From assembly GCF_014639875.1 (NCBI RefSeq), contig NZ_BMGD01000004.1:248001-312000 (forward strand): a stretch of 64,000 bases of DNA. Direction: 5' to 3'. Below are positions 45,316-53,025 of the stretch, piece by piece. The first letter of the stretch is position 1. Each line of letters begins with the position of its first letter. The translations under genes and the position numbers were made by a program. The notes beneath the pieces were generated by a model. That model was not told the origin of the DNA. It searched no databases and saw nothing but the letters and a program-made list of their open reading frames with translations. This stretch comes from Blastomonas aquatica (GTDB taxonomy: Bacteria > Pseudomonadota > Alphaproteobacteria > Sphingomonadales > Sphingomonadaceae).

Positions 45316-45623
45316 GAAATGATCCTCGATGGGGAGCTACAGGCGGCGAAGCGGGAGTTCAGAAGCAGAGCGCCATGGGTTAACGCGGCGGAGGTCAGGG
45401 CAGAGCGCGTTCCGTACACAATCAGCGACCCTGAATAGGGTCCCGGTGCGACCCACCGCGCCCCGGTCGGAACCACCCATTCCAGCGTTCGCCCCGGGGA
45501 AACAGGCAGCAGGGGGAGCACCAACATCGTGCCTTCGGCCGGAGGCACCAACGTCACCGTCGCTGCCGCGCCGACAAGCGCACACTGCAGGATCATGCCC
45601 GGTCGTCGGAAGAGGATCGTCAA
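45312..45623 (-). CDS. Small exported protein of unknown function, coupled to the chemoreceptor
   Basis: 103 residues from a TTG at 45623, preceded by AAGGA with a 9-base gap; an ATG at 45596 is an alternative. The N terminus is basic then hydrophobic (RRPGMILQCALVGAAATVTL), consistent with export or a membrane anchor. The remainder (PAEGTMLVLPLLPVSPGRTLEW, TGARWVAPGPYSGSLIVYGTR) is a compact globular sequence without known motif. The stop overlaps the chemoreceptor start by 4 bp (ATGA), so the two are likely translated together. It may modulate or anchor the receptor, but this is only inferred from position. Confidence 0.6.
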   Translation of the reverse strand: MTILFRRPGMILQCALVGAAATVTLVPPAEGTMLVLPLLPVSPGRTLEWVVPTGARWVAPGPYSGSLIVYGTRSALTSAALTHGALLLNSRFAACSSPSRIIS

Positions 45624-45728
45624 AAGATTGAGTCCTTACCAAAACCGCGACAGCATATTGCCGTTGCGCGGCCAGCAATGCAGCGATGCAATTCAAGGGT
45701 TACAGCTGCATTATAGGTGGCTCCCGAC

Positions 45729-45745
45729 CCACTGGGGCCCAATGG
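45729..45745. promoter_or_regulatory. 17-bp palindrome upstream of the small exported protein gene
   Basis: CCACTGGG-G-CCCAATGG is a palindrome with one mismatched pair. It lies about 105 bp before the TTG start, in a 279-bp gap that also contains TATAAT on the minus strand near 45710. It could be an operator for the small gene and chemoreceptor pair. Confidence 0.3.
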
Positions 45746-45902
45746 CCCACTTCGGTGTCAGCAGACGAAAGCGACCGGCGCCGTAGCCGGCAATCGCCGA
45801 TACGGTGCTTTGCGCTCGCAGCCTGTCGGTCAACTACGGATAGCGACGGCTGATCCTGGTGGTCTAGGTCGGGAGCACGCTGCCTTTCAAAAGCAACGCG
45901 CG

Positions 45903-46625
45903 TCAGATCCGCTGCAGTCGGCCCTGCGCAACGGTCGGTGCGCTGGGCCTATCAGGATCGGGCAGGACCTTAGGTTCCATTGTCAGGATCAGTTCACTGA
46001 CCTGATCGATGTACTGCCGGTGTCCTTCGGCAACCTCGATACGGGTAACGCCGCCGCGCAGCAGGCGCCCAAGCCGGCGCGGCTGGCCATCGGCAGGGAC
46101 GATCCACAATTCGGGCTCGGTCTCGGTGACGGGCATGCCCTCGACACGCACCAGCATCTCTGCGGTACTGCTGTCGTAGCGCGCGGTCAGCAGCAGGCCG
46201 TCGATCGGCCCGGTCAATTGCGCAACGGCAACATCGGGACTGGGCTGCGGCACAGGCCCGGGGTTTTGCGGAGAAGGCCAGACCAGCGCCAGCGCAAGTA
46301 TCGCAGCGATGGCAGATGCGGCGAACGTCGCCATCTTCCAGCGGCCTTGCGCAGCCGGAAGTGGCGCAACGGTCGTGGGCATCGCAACCGCCGCCTCAGC
46401 ATCGATCGCCTGATCGATCAGGTCCATCAGACCCTGCGGCGGCGCGATTTCAGCGAAACCATCGTACAGCGGCGCAAGGCGCACACGCCATTCATCCACC
46501 TCGGCGGCAAAGCCAGGGTCGGAGAGCACCAGCCGCAAGGCTGCAGCGCGCTCGGTGCCTTCAAGCAGGCCCAGAGCCAATTCGGCCGCCATGGCGGGCC
46601 GCTCGGGCATGGCATCACCGCTCAC
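45903..46625 (-). CDS. RskA-like anti-sigma factor
   Basis: 240 residues from a GTG that overlaps the sigma factor stop by 11 bp; an ATG at 46610 is the alternative. The cytoplasmic N-terminal part (residues 1-90; AAELALGLLEGTERAAALR) is typical of sigma-binding domains. One membrane helix follows (about 97-117), then a periplasmic RskA C-terminal domain (LLLTARYDSSTAEMLVRVEG, ELWIVPADGQPRRLG). No zinc HxxxCxxC motif is present, as in RskA. It should hold the sigma factor inactive until regulated proteolysis releases it. Confidence 0.88.
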   Translation of the reverse strand: MSGDAMPERPAMAAELALGLLEGTERAAALRLVLSDPGFAAEVDEWRVRLAPLYDGFAEIAPPQGLMDLIDQAIDAEAAVAMPTTVAPLPAAQGRWKMATFAASAIAAILALALVWPSPQNPGPVPQPSPDVAVAQLTGPIDGLLLTARYDSSTAEMLVRVEGMPVTETEPELWIVPADGQPRRLGRLLRGGVTRIEVAEGHRQYIDQVSELILTMEPKVLPDPDRPSAPTVAQGRLQRI

Positions 46626-47181
46626 GCGACAGGCACTCCTTCAACTGCATCAGACCGCGGCGGATCCAGCTCTTTACCGTGCCGACCGGCTTGTCCATCG
46701 CCTCGGCGATCTCGGGATAGGTCAGGCCCTGATAGAATCCGGCCCTGATTGCGGCCGCCCGCGCCGGTTCAAGTTCGGCCAGGCATGCGAAAATCTGTGC
46801 ACGTTCGCCCGATTGGGCAAGGTCAGCCGAGGGGTCGGCGGTATCATCGACCAGCGTCTCGCCCAGATCCACGGGCAGCGGATCTTCATATCGCTGGCTT
46901 CTACGCCAATCGATCGCGGCATTGCGTGCAATGGCGCACAGCCAGGCGATCGCGCTCGCCTTGGCCGGATCGAACGATCCGGCACGCTGCCACACCTTGA
47001 GATACACGTTCTGCAATACGTCCTCCGCCGCGCCCCTGTCGATGCAGATACGGAGGCAAACGCCATGCAGTTTCGCCGAGGTCATTGCGTAGACGATTCG
47101 CAATGCCTCGCGGTCCTGCTGGGCAACGCGGATCAGCGCGGCTTGCAGGTCTGCCCTTCGCGATTCGCTGGCGGGGGTCAC
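46615..47181 (-). CDS. ECF-type RNA polymerase sigma factor (SigK-like)
   Basis: About 188 residues. Sigma region 2 reads LHGVCLRICIDRGAAEDVLQNVYLKVWQRAGSF-like sequence with the DNA-melting helix SAIAWLCAIARNAAIDWRR; region 4 has the helix-turn-helix LTYPEIAEAMDKPVGTVKSW. The start is taken as GTG at 47181, 8 bp after the dehydratase stop; a TTG at 47235 is open but overlaps that gene. Directly followed by the RskA-like anti-sigma gene with overlapping ends. The nearby fasciclin gene is a candidate target. Confidence 0.9.
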   Translation of the reverse strand: MTPASESRRADLQAALIRVAQQDREALRIVYAMTSAKLHGVCLRICIDRGAAEDVLQNVYLKVWQRAGSFDPAKASAIAWLCAIARNAAIDWRRSQRYEDPLPVDLGETLVDDTADPSADLAQSGERAQIFACLAELEPARAAAIRAGFYQGLTYPEIAEAMDKPVGTVKSWIRRGLMQLKECLSRER

Positions 47182-47188
47182 CGGATGC

Positions 47189-48172
47189 TCACGAGGCAAG
47201 CGCGCGCGAAAACAGCGCCGGATCGACATTGCCACCCGACAGGATGATCAAGGTCCGGTCATCGACCTCGACCTTGCCGGCGAGCACCGCTGCCAGGGCA
47301 ACCGCTCCGCCGGGCTCGAGCACCAGCCTCAGTCGCTCATGCGCATGCCGCATGGCGTGAAATACCTCCTCATCGGAAACGCTGACCGCATCGGCCTTGC
47401 GTTCCTTCAGGATGCTGTAGGTCAGCGGTGACACCAATGGCGTCTGCAGCGCATCGCACACGGTGTCGGGCGCGTTGGCCTCCACCGGCACAATCTTCTT
47501 TCCGCGCAGCGAGTTGCCCATGTCATCCCAGCCATCGGGTTCGACGACGGTAATCCGGGCGCCGGGCATCGCGAGCGCAATCCCTGCAGCCAGCCCGCCG
47601 CCGCCGCAGCAACTCACTACCCGGTGCGGATGGATACCGGCTTGAGCGATGATCTGGACCATCGCCTCGAGCCCGGTGCTGCCCTGCCCTTCGATCACCC
47701 ACGGATCGTCGAAACTGGGAACCACAACCGCGCCGGTCTCCGCCGCAATCCGGTCGGCAATCGCTACGCGGTCTTCGCTGCGACGATCATACAGGATGAC
47801 CTCGGCGCCATAGCCGCGGGTCGATTCGATTTTGCGCTTGGGTGCGTCGGCGGGCATGACGATGATCGCCCGCACGCCCAGCCTTTTCGCCGCCCATGCG
47901 ACCCCTTGTGCGTGATTGCCGCTCGAAAACGCAACCACCCCTCGCGCCCGCTCCTCCTCGGTCAGGTCCGACAGCCGGTGCCAGGCCCCGCGAATCTTGA
48001 ACGAACCTATCGGCTGCAGGCACTCGGCCTTGCACCACAAGGTCACGCCCTCATATTTGAGCGGCATCAGCGGCGTCGGCGGAAGAATCGCCGATATCTT
48101 CTTTGCAGCGCGCTCGATGCCTTCTCGGCTGGGTTTCCGGTCGGGAGAAAGGGGATCACTTGGTTCTGTCAT
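47189..48172 (-). CDS. Threonine/serine dehydratase-like PLP enzyme
   Basis: A fold-type II PLP enzyme of 327 residues. The PLP lysine lies in IGSFKIRGAWHR (about residue 60), followed by SSGNHAQGVAWAA and the phosphate-binding loop CCGGGGLAAGIAL. There is no C-terminal regulatory ACT domain, so it resembles the short catabolic or racemase-like group rather than biosynthetic IlvA. Substrate may be threonine, serine or a related amino acid. It lies just upstream of the sigma factor gene and is divergent from the carboxynorspermidine dehydrogenase gene. Confidence 0.85.
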   Translation of the reverse strand: MTEPSDPLSPDRKPSREGIERAAKKISAILPPTPLMPLKYEGVTLWCKAECLQPIGSFKIRGAWHRLSDLTEEERARGVVAFSSGNHAQGVAWAAKRLGVRAIIVMPADAPKRKIESTRGYGAEVILYDRRSEDRVAIADRIAAETGAVVVPSFDDPWVIEGQGSTGLEAMVQIIAQAGIHPHRVVSCCGGGGLAAGIALAMPGARITVVEPDGWDDMGNSLRGKKIVPVEANAPDTVCDALQTPLVSPLTYSILKERKADAVSVSDEEVFHAMRHAHERLRLVLEPGGAVALAAVLAGKVEVDDRTLIILSGGNVDPALFSRALAS

Positions 48173-48229
48173 GCAGAGCCTCTATATGCACCCGCTGACA
48201 GCAATTCCAGCAATAAGGGAAAACGGACT

Positions 48230-49435
48230 TTGGGCAAGATTCTGGTGATCGGTGCAGGCGGCGTGGGTTCGGTCGCGGTGCACAAGATGGCGATGAATGC
48301 GGATATCTTCAGCGAGATCACGCTGGCGAGCCGCCGCGTGGCCAAGTGCGACGCGATCGCCGAATCGGTGCTGGCTCGTACAGGCGTGACAATCGCGACG
48401 GCCGAGGTCGATGCCGACGACGTCGATGCGACGTCTGCCCTGATCGAACGCGTCAAGCCAGACCTCGTCTGCAACCTCGCCTTGCCCTACCAGGATCTCA
48501 ACATCATGGACGCCTGCCTGCGCACCGGCGTGCATTACATGGACACCGCCAATTATGAGCCGCGCGACGAGGCGAAGTTCGAATATGGCTGGCAATGGGC
48601 CTATCACGACCGCTTCAAGGAAGCAGGTCTGATGGCGCTGCTGGGATCGGGCTTCGATCCTGGCGTGACCAGCGTGTTCGCGAGCTATATCAAGAAGCAC
48701 CTGCTCGACCGGATCGATACGCTCGACATCCTAGATTGCAACGGTGGTGACCACGGCCAGCATTTCGCCACCAACTTCAATCCCGAAATCAACATCCGCG
48801 AAGTGACCGCGCCCTCGCGGCACTGGGCGGATGGGCAATGGGTCGAAGGCCCCGCGCTCAGCCACAAGCAGACCTTCGATTTCGAGGCCGTCGGCGAGAA
48901 GAACATGTACCTCATGTACCATGAGGAACTCGAATCGCTGGCCAAGCACTACCCCGAGATCAAGCGCATCCGCTTCTGGATGACTTTTGGAGATGCATAC
49001 CTCAAGCATTTGGAAGTATTGCAGAATGTCGGCATGACCCGGATCGATCCGGTGATGTACGAAGGCCGCGAGATCATTCCGCTGCAGTTCCTCAAGGCCG
49101 TGCTTCCCGAGCCGTCATCGCTGGGCGAGACCACCAAGGGCAAGACCAATATCGGCGACATCGCCACCGGCTCGAAGGATGGCCAGGACAAGACGGTGTA
49201 TGTCTACAACATCTGCGATCACGAGGAGGCCTATGCCGAAACCGGCAACCAGGCGGTAAGCTACACCACCGGCGTTCCCGCGATGATCGGCGCGGCGATG
49301 ATCCTCACGGGCAAATGGACCGGACAAGGCGTGTTCAACATGGAGCAGTTCGATCCCGATCCGTACATGGACATGCTCAACAAGCATGGCCTGCCCTGGC
49401 AGGTGAAGGAATTGGACGCTCCGCTGGCGTTTTGA
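48230..49435 (+). CDS. Carboxynorspermidine dehydrogenase/synthase (saccharopine dehydrogenase family)
   Basis: About 401 residues from a TTG at 48230, which follows AAGGGA with a 9-base gap and coincides with the first strand of the Rossmann fold (GKILVIGAGGVGSVAVHK). Other marks are NLALPYQDLNIMDACLRTGVHYMDTANYE and GLMALLGSGFDPGVTSVFAS. The enzyme joins aspartate semialdehyde to a diamine, reducing the adduct to carboxynorspermidine or carboxyspermidine. Its neighbours nspC and an ornithine decarboxylase complete a route from ornithine to spermidine or homospermidine. The frame is open far upstream, but that part is antisense to the dehydratase. Confidence 0.92.
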   Translation: MGKILVIGAGGVGSVAVHKMAMNADIFSEITLASRRVAKCDAIAESVLARTGVTIATAEVDADDVDATSALIERVKPDLVCNLALPYQDLNIMDACLRTGVHYMDTANYEPRDEAKFEYGWQWAYHDRFKEAGLMALLGSGFDPGVTSVFASYIKKHLLDRIDTLDILDCNGGDHGQHFATNFNPEINIREVTAPSRHWADGQWVEGPALSHKQTFDFEAVGEKNMYLMYHEELESLAKHYPEIKRIRFWMTFGDAYLKHLEVLQNVGMTRIDPVMYEGREIIPLQFLKAVLPEPSSLGETTKGKTNIGDIATGSKDGQDKTVYVYNICDHEEAYAETGNQAVSYTTGVPAMIGAAMILTGKWTGQGVFNMEQFDPDPYMDMLNKHGLPWQVKELDAPLAF

Positions 49436-49530
49436 GCCCTTAGACCTTTCCCCTTGAGCGGAGAGGGTTGGGCGAGGGGCTCCCCCACAAGAACCATTGG
49501 GTCGGCGAGAGCAAATCCCCCTCTCACCGG

Positions 49531-49554
49531 CCCTCTCCCCTCAAGGGGAGAGGG
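49531..49554 (+). promoter_or_regulatory. Perfect hairpin that sequesters the nspC ribosome binding site
   Basis: CCCTCTCCCC (49531-49540), a TCAA loop, and GGGGAGAGGG (49545-49554) form a 10-bp perfect stem. The 3' arm is the purine-rich Shine-Dalgarno sequence for the nspC ATG at 49563, so folding should hide it. The stem is part of a repeat-rich 127-bp gap after the dehydrogenase gene. Confidence 0.7.
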
Positions 49555-49562
49555 AGTAAATT

Positions 49563-50735
49563 ATGGAAACCAAGGCTGGCGATCCCGGAGCGTTCCGGCA
49601 TTTCGATCTGAATCGCGTACCCTCGCCTGCATTCGTCGTCGACGAGGCTGCGGTGCGCCGCAATCTGGCGATCCTGGCCAATGTCCGCGACCGGGCAGGC
49701 ATCAAGATGCTGGCGGCGCTCAAGGCGTTCTCGTTCTGGCGGCTTGGCGATGTCGTCAGCGATTATCTCGATGGCACCTGCTCGTCAGGCCTGTGGGAAG
49801 CGCGGATGGCGTCGGAATATTACCGGGGCGAGGTTGCGACCTATTGTGCCGGGTACAAGGCCGACGATCTGCGCGAAATCCTGACGCTCTCCGACCATGT
49901 CATCTTCAACAGTCCCGGCCAGATCGCCCGATTCGCGCCGCTGATCGAAGAAGCGCGCAGCAATGGGCAGCAGTTCGATATCGGTCTGCGGATCAACCCG
50001 GCGCTGCCGCTGGGTGAGACACCGAAGTACGACCCCAGCCAGCCCCACAGCCGGTTGGGCCATCCGATCGACCAGCTTCGTCCCGAGCATCTCGAGGGTG
50101 TCTCGGGGATCCACTTCCACTCCTTGTGCGAACAGGACCTGCTGCCGCTGCAGGAGATTTGGGCCAAGCTCGAACCATTGCTCGAACCCTATTTCAAACA
50201 ATTGAAATGGCTGAATTTTGGCGGTGGCCATCATATCACCCGCGCCGATTATCAGCGCGACGAACTGGTCGAATTCCTGATCGCGGTGAAAGCCCGCACC
50301 GGGTGCGAAATCTATCTCGAGCCGGGCGAAGCGGTCGCGCTCGATGCGGGCATCCTGATCGGCGAGCTGCTCGACGTGTTCGACAACGGCATGAAGGTCG
50401 GCATCACCGATATCTCGGCCACCTGCCACATGCCCGATGTGATCGAAGCGCCGTACCGCCCAGCGATGCTCGGTGAACGGCCCGACGCTGAATCAATCCG
50501 GCTCGGCGGGCCCTCGTGCCTCGCCGGCGACATCATCGGCGATTACGGCCTGCCCGGACCGATGGAGCCGGGAGAGCGCTTCGCGTTTCTCGATCAGGCC
50601 CATTATTCGATGGTAAAAACCAATACTTTCAACGGGGTACCACTGCCGTCCATCTGGTTGTGGAACAGTGCGGATGACAGCCTCAAGGAAATCCGATCGT
50701 TCGGATATGAGACATTTCGCGACCGATTAGGGTAA
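49563..50735 (+). CDS. nspC: Carboxynorspermidine decarboxylase
   Basis: A fold-type III PLP decarboxylase of 390 residues (alanine racemase-like barrel). The PLP lysine lies near MLAALKAFSFW (about residue 56). Further family features are HSRLGHPIDQL, GIHFHSLCEQD, WLNFGGGHHITR, LEPGEAVALDAG and, late, CLAGDIIGDYGL with the catalytic cysteine. It removes the carboxyl group from carboxynorspermidine/carboxyspermidine in the last step of the alternative polyamine pathway. The ATG at 49563 has its ribosome site inside a hairpin. Confidence 0.94.
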   Translation: METKAGDPGAFRHFDLNRVPSPAFVVDEAAVRRNLAILANVRDRAGIKMLAALKAFSFWRLGDVVSDYLDGTCSSGLWEARMASEYYRGEVATYCAGYKADDLREILTLSDHVIFNSPGQIARFAPLIEEARSNGQQFDIGLRINPALPLGETPKYDPSQPHSRLGHPIDQLRPEHLEGVSGIHFHSLCEQDLLPLQEIWAKLEPLLEPYFKQLKWLNFGGGHHITRADYQRDELVEFLIAVKARTGCEIYLEPGEAVALDAGILIGELLDVFDNGMKVGITDISATCHMPDVIEAPYRPAMLGERPDAESIRLGGPSCLAGDIIGDYGLPGPMEPGERFAFLDQAHYSMVKTNTFNGVPLPSIWLWNSADDSLKEIRSFGYETFRDRLG

Positions 50736-50755
50736 AAAACTGCGTATTTTTCCGC

Positions 50756-50865
50756 TTTACATCCCAGCACTCGCGCCCTATCTACGCGGTCCGCTGCCCC
50801 AGGGGGACTTCCAATAACCGCAAGGCAGCCTTGTCGTTTTATCTGTTTTTTGGGGGTCCCTTGAG
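50756..50865 (+). promoter_or_regulatory. Promoter and structured leader of the ornithine decarboxylase gene
   Basis: TTTACA (50756-50761) and TATCTA (50779-50784) with a 17-bp spacer are a possible promoter. The following leader of about 75 bases contains competing pairings: GTCC near 50789 with GGAC near 50805, or GGGAC near 50804 with GTCCC at 50856-50860 next to the ribosome site. The speF RNA element precedes ornithine decarboxylase genes in other alphaproteobacteria, so a regulatory leader is plausible, but I cannot confirm that family. Confidence 0.35.
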
Positions 50866-52059
50866 TTGCACAATTTCCTTGATGCGCTGGAGCTGATTAA
50901 GGCTCTGACACCGGCACAGCCGGTTACGCTGGATCGACCGCAAGCGGCAACGCGCGCGGCTCGGTTCTTCGTTGATCGTTTTCCCGGCAAATCGCTTTAT
51001 GCGGTCAAGGCGAATCCTTCGCCTGATCTGCTGCGCGTGCTGTGGAATGCGGGTATCACCCATTACGACGTCGCTTCGATAGCCGAAGTGCGCCTGGTTG
51101 CCGAGACGCTTCCGGATGCGACCTTGTGTTTCATGCACCCGGTCAAGACTCCCGAAGCGATCGCTGAGGCCTACACCACTTATGGTGTCCGGGTGTTCTC
51201 GCTCGACTGCCGCGAAGAGCTAGACAAGATCGTCGAAGCCACCGGTGCGCCCGAAGATTTGACGCTGTGCGTCCGTCTGCGGGTCTCTTCGGAACACTCC
51301 GAGCTCAGCCTCGCATCGAAGTTCGGCACCGAACTGACCGAAGCGCGCGATCTGCTGATGGCGACCCGCCAGGCCGCAGACAGCCTTGGCATCTGCTTCC
51401 ATGTCGGCAGCCAGGCGATGAGCCCGCACGCATATGTCCAGGCACTCGACCGCGTCCGCGCGGCGATCGTCGATGCGTCGGTCACCGTCGATGTCATCGA
51501 TGTCGGTGGCGGATTCCCGTCGGCCTATCCCGGCATGCAGCCCCCGCCGCTGGAAGACTATTTCGCGATCATCGAGCGCACGTTCGAAAGCCTGCCGATC
51601 AGCTATTCGGCTGAGCTGTGGTGCGAGCCCGGTCGCGCGCTGTGCGCCGAGTACAACTCGATCGTTGTGCGCGTCGACCGGCGTCGCGGGGACGAACTCT
51701 ACATCAACGATGGTGCCTATGGCGCACTGTTCGATGCCGCGCATATCGGCTGGCGCTTCCCCGTCCGCTATCTGGGCGACACCCGCAGCAGCACGATGGC
51801 CGATTTCGCGTTCTTCGGCCCGACCTGTGACGACATCGATTACATGGCGGGCCCCTTCCCGCTGCCTGCCGATATCAAGGCCGGCGACTATATCGAGATC
51901 GGCATGATCGGTGCCTATGGCGCCGCCATGCGGACCGCGTTCAACGGCTTTGGCGTAAGTGAACACTTCACTGTCGCCGACGAGCCGATGCAGTCGATGT
52001 ACACCGGCGAGGCCCGCCCGCATTGGCGCGCCGACAATGTGGTCAGCATCAACCGCTGA
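50866..52059 (+). CDS. Ornithine (or lysine/ornithine) decarboxylase, fold-type III
   Basis: 397 residues of the eukaryotic-type ODC barrel. The PLP lysine is in SLYAVKANPSPDLL (about residue 48); other blocks are YDVASIAEVRLV, ASKFGTEL, FHVGSQAMSPHAY, DVGGGFPSAYPGM, ELWCEPGRALCA and, with the catalytic cysteine, FFGPTCDDIDYMAGP. It supplies putrescine (or cadaverine) to the preceding two polyamine enzymes. The start is TTG at 50866, after GGGGG. It is separated from nspC by a 130-bp leader, so it may have its own promoter. Confidence 0.93.
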   Translation: MHNFLDALELIKALTPAQPVTLDRPQAATRAARFFVDRFPGKSLYAVKANPSPDLLRVLWNAGITHYDVASIAEVRLVAETLPDATLCFMHPVKTPEAIAEAYTTYGVRVFSLDCREELDKIVEATGAPEDLTLCVRLRVSSEHSELSLASKFGTELTEARDLLMATRQAADSLGICFHVGSQAMSPHAYVQALDRVRAAIVDASVTVDVIDVGGGFPSAYPGMQPPPLEDYFAIIERTFESLPISYSAELWCEPGRALCAEYNSIVVRVDRRRGDELYINDGAYGALFDAAHIGWRFPVRYLGDTRSSTMADFAFFGPTCDDIDYMAGPFPLPADIKAGDYIEIGMIGAYGAAMRTAFNGFGVSEHFTVADEPMQSMYTGEARPHWRADNVVSINR

Positions 52060-52136
52060 TCGCAGATACGTTGCGATTGACAATCTATTTGGACTGACGC
52101 AGTTTCCGCCCCTATTCGCAGGGGAGGGAACTGCCG

Positions 52137-52565
52137 ATGTCCGCCAACATACTCACGCCAGCCGCGGTGCTGGTGCTCTGGTCGCTTGTCATGCTGTTCT
52201 GGATGGCGGGCGCACGCCTTCCCCAGGCCAAGAAAATGGGGGTCGACATCTCCAAGGCAGTGGGTGGTCGCGGCAGCGATCTGGATCCGGCGATGCCGCC
52301 GCAGGTCGCGTGGAAATCCCATAATTACGCGCACTTGATGGAACAGCCTACCATCTTTTATGCGACCATAGCTATCCTTTCGATCGCCGGCGCGGGGACC
52401 GATCCGATCAACGTCGCTTTGGCTTGGGGCTATGCGCTGATCCGGGTCATCCACAGCATCTGGCAGGCTACGGTCAACAAGGTGCAGACCCGCTTTCTGC
52501 TGTTCCTTGCCTCGTCCTTGTGCCTGATCGTGCTCGCGGTCCGCGCATTGCTCGCGACGCTTTAA
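52137..52565 (+). CDS. MAPEG family membrane protein (first of tandem pair)
   Basis: 142 residues with about four hydrophobic helices. The pattern WKSHNYAHLMEQPTIFYATIAILSIAG and the late block ALIRVIHSIWQATVNKVQTRFLLFLASSLCLIVLA identify the MAPEG fold, whose members are glutathione-dependent membrane enzymes in eukaryotes and of mostly unknown role in bacteria. The ATG at 52137 follows GGGGAGGG. A close paralogue starts 14 bp downstream. Confidence 0.88.
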   Translation: MSANILTPAAVLVLWSLVMLFWMAGARLPQAKKMGVDISKAVGGRGSDLDPAMPPQVAWKSHNYAHLMEQPTIFYATIAILSIAGAGTDPINVALAWGYALIRVIHSIWQATVNKVQTRFLLFLASSLCLIVLAVRALLATL

Positions 52566-52579
52566 CAGGGGGAATCACC

Positions 52580-53023
52580 ATGCCGAACGCCATACTGCAA
52601 CCCGTCGTCATTATGCTTGCCTGGACCATGGTTATCTGGCTGTGGATGTACATCACCCGCATTCCTGCCATGCAGAAAGCCAAGATCGATGTCGCCAATC
52701 TCAAAGGCGGCACCGGCAAGGATCTCGACACGGTTCTGCCTGCCGAAATCCAGTGGAAAGCGCACAATTACAACCACCTGTTGGCTGAACCGACAATCTT
52801 TTATGCCGTGTGCATCGTGCTAGCAATCATCGGCCATGGCGACGGCATGAACCTGGTGGTGGCATGGCTGTACGTCGCGCTCCGGATCGCACACAGCCTG
52901 GTGCAGGTCACCGTCAACCGGGTTGCAATCCGCTTCCTGTTGTTTGCCGCATCCAGCCTGTGCCTGATGGTGCTGATCTTCCACGCCGCGATCCCGGTGT
53001 TCGACCTGCATCTGCACGGCTGA
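52580..53023 (+). CDS. MAPEG family membrane protein (second of tandem pair)
   Basis: 147 residues, the same fold as the preceding gene with clear alignment along the whole length (WKAHNYNHLLAEPTIFYAVCIVLAI; ALRIAHSLVQVTVNRVAIRFLLFAASSLCLMVL). The pair arose by tandem duplication and has diverged mainly in helices 1 and 4. The ATG at 52580 follows AGGGGGA. Both may form hetero- or homotrimers as other MAPEG proteins do. Its stop is 2 bp from that of the convergent methyltransferase gene. Confidence 0.88.
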   Translation: MPNAILQPVVIMLAWTMVIWLWMYITRIPAMQKAKIDVANLKGGTGKDLDTVLPAEIQWKAHNYNHLLAEPTIFYAVCIVLAIIGHGDGMNLVVAWLYVALRIAHSLVQVTVNRVAIRFLLFAASSLCLMVLIFHAAIPVFDLHLHG

Positions 53024-53025
53024 CC

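Noticed and set aside
47624-48229. Open extension of 202 codons upstream of the carboxynorspermidine dehydrogenase start
   Set aside because: It lies antisense over the dehydratase gene, while the TTG at 48230 has a good ribosome site and matches the start of the Rossmann fold.
49440-49562. Possible insertion-sequence remnant before nspC
   Set aside because: Only inverted C/G-rich repeats are visible, with no transposase fragment or target duplication; treated as an intergenic repeat.
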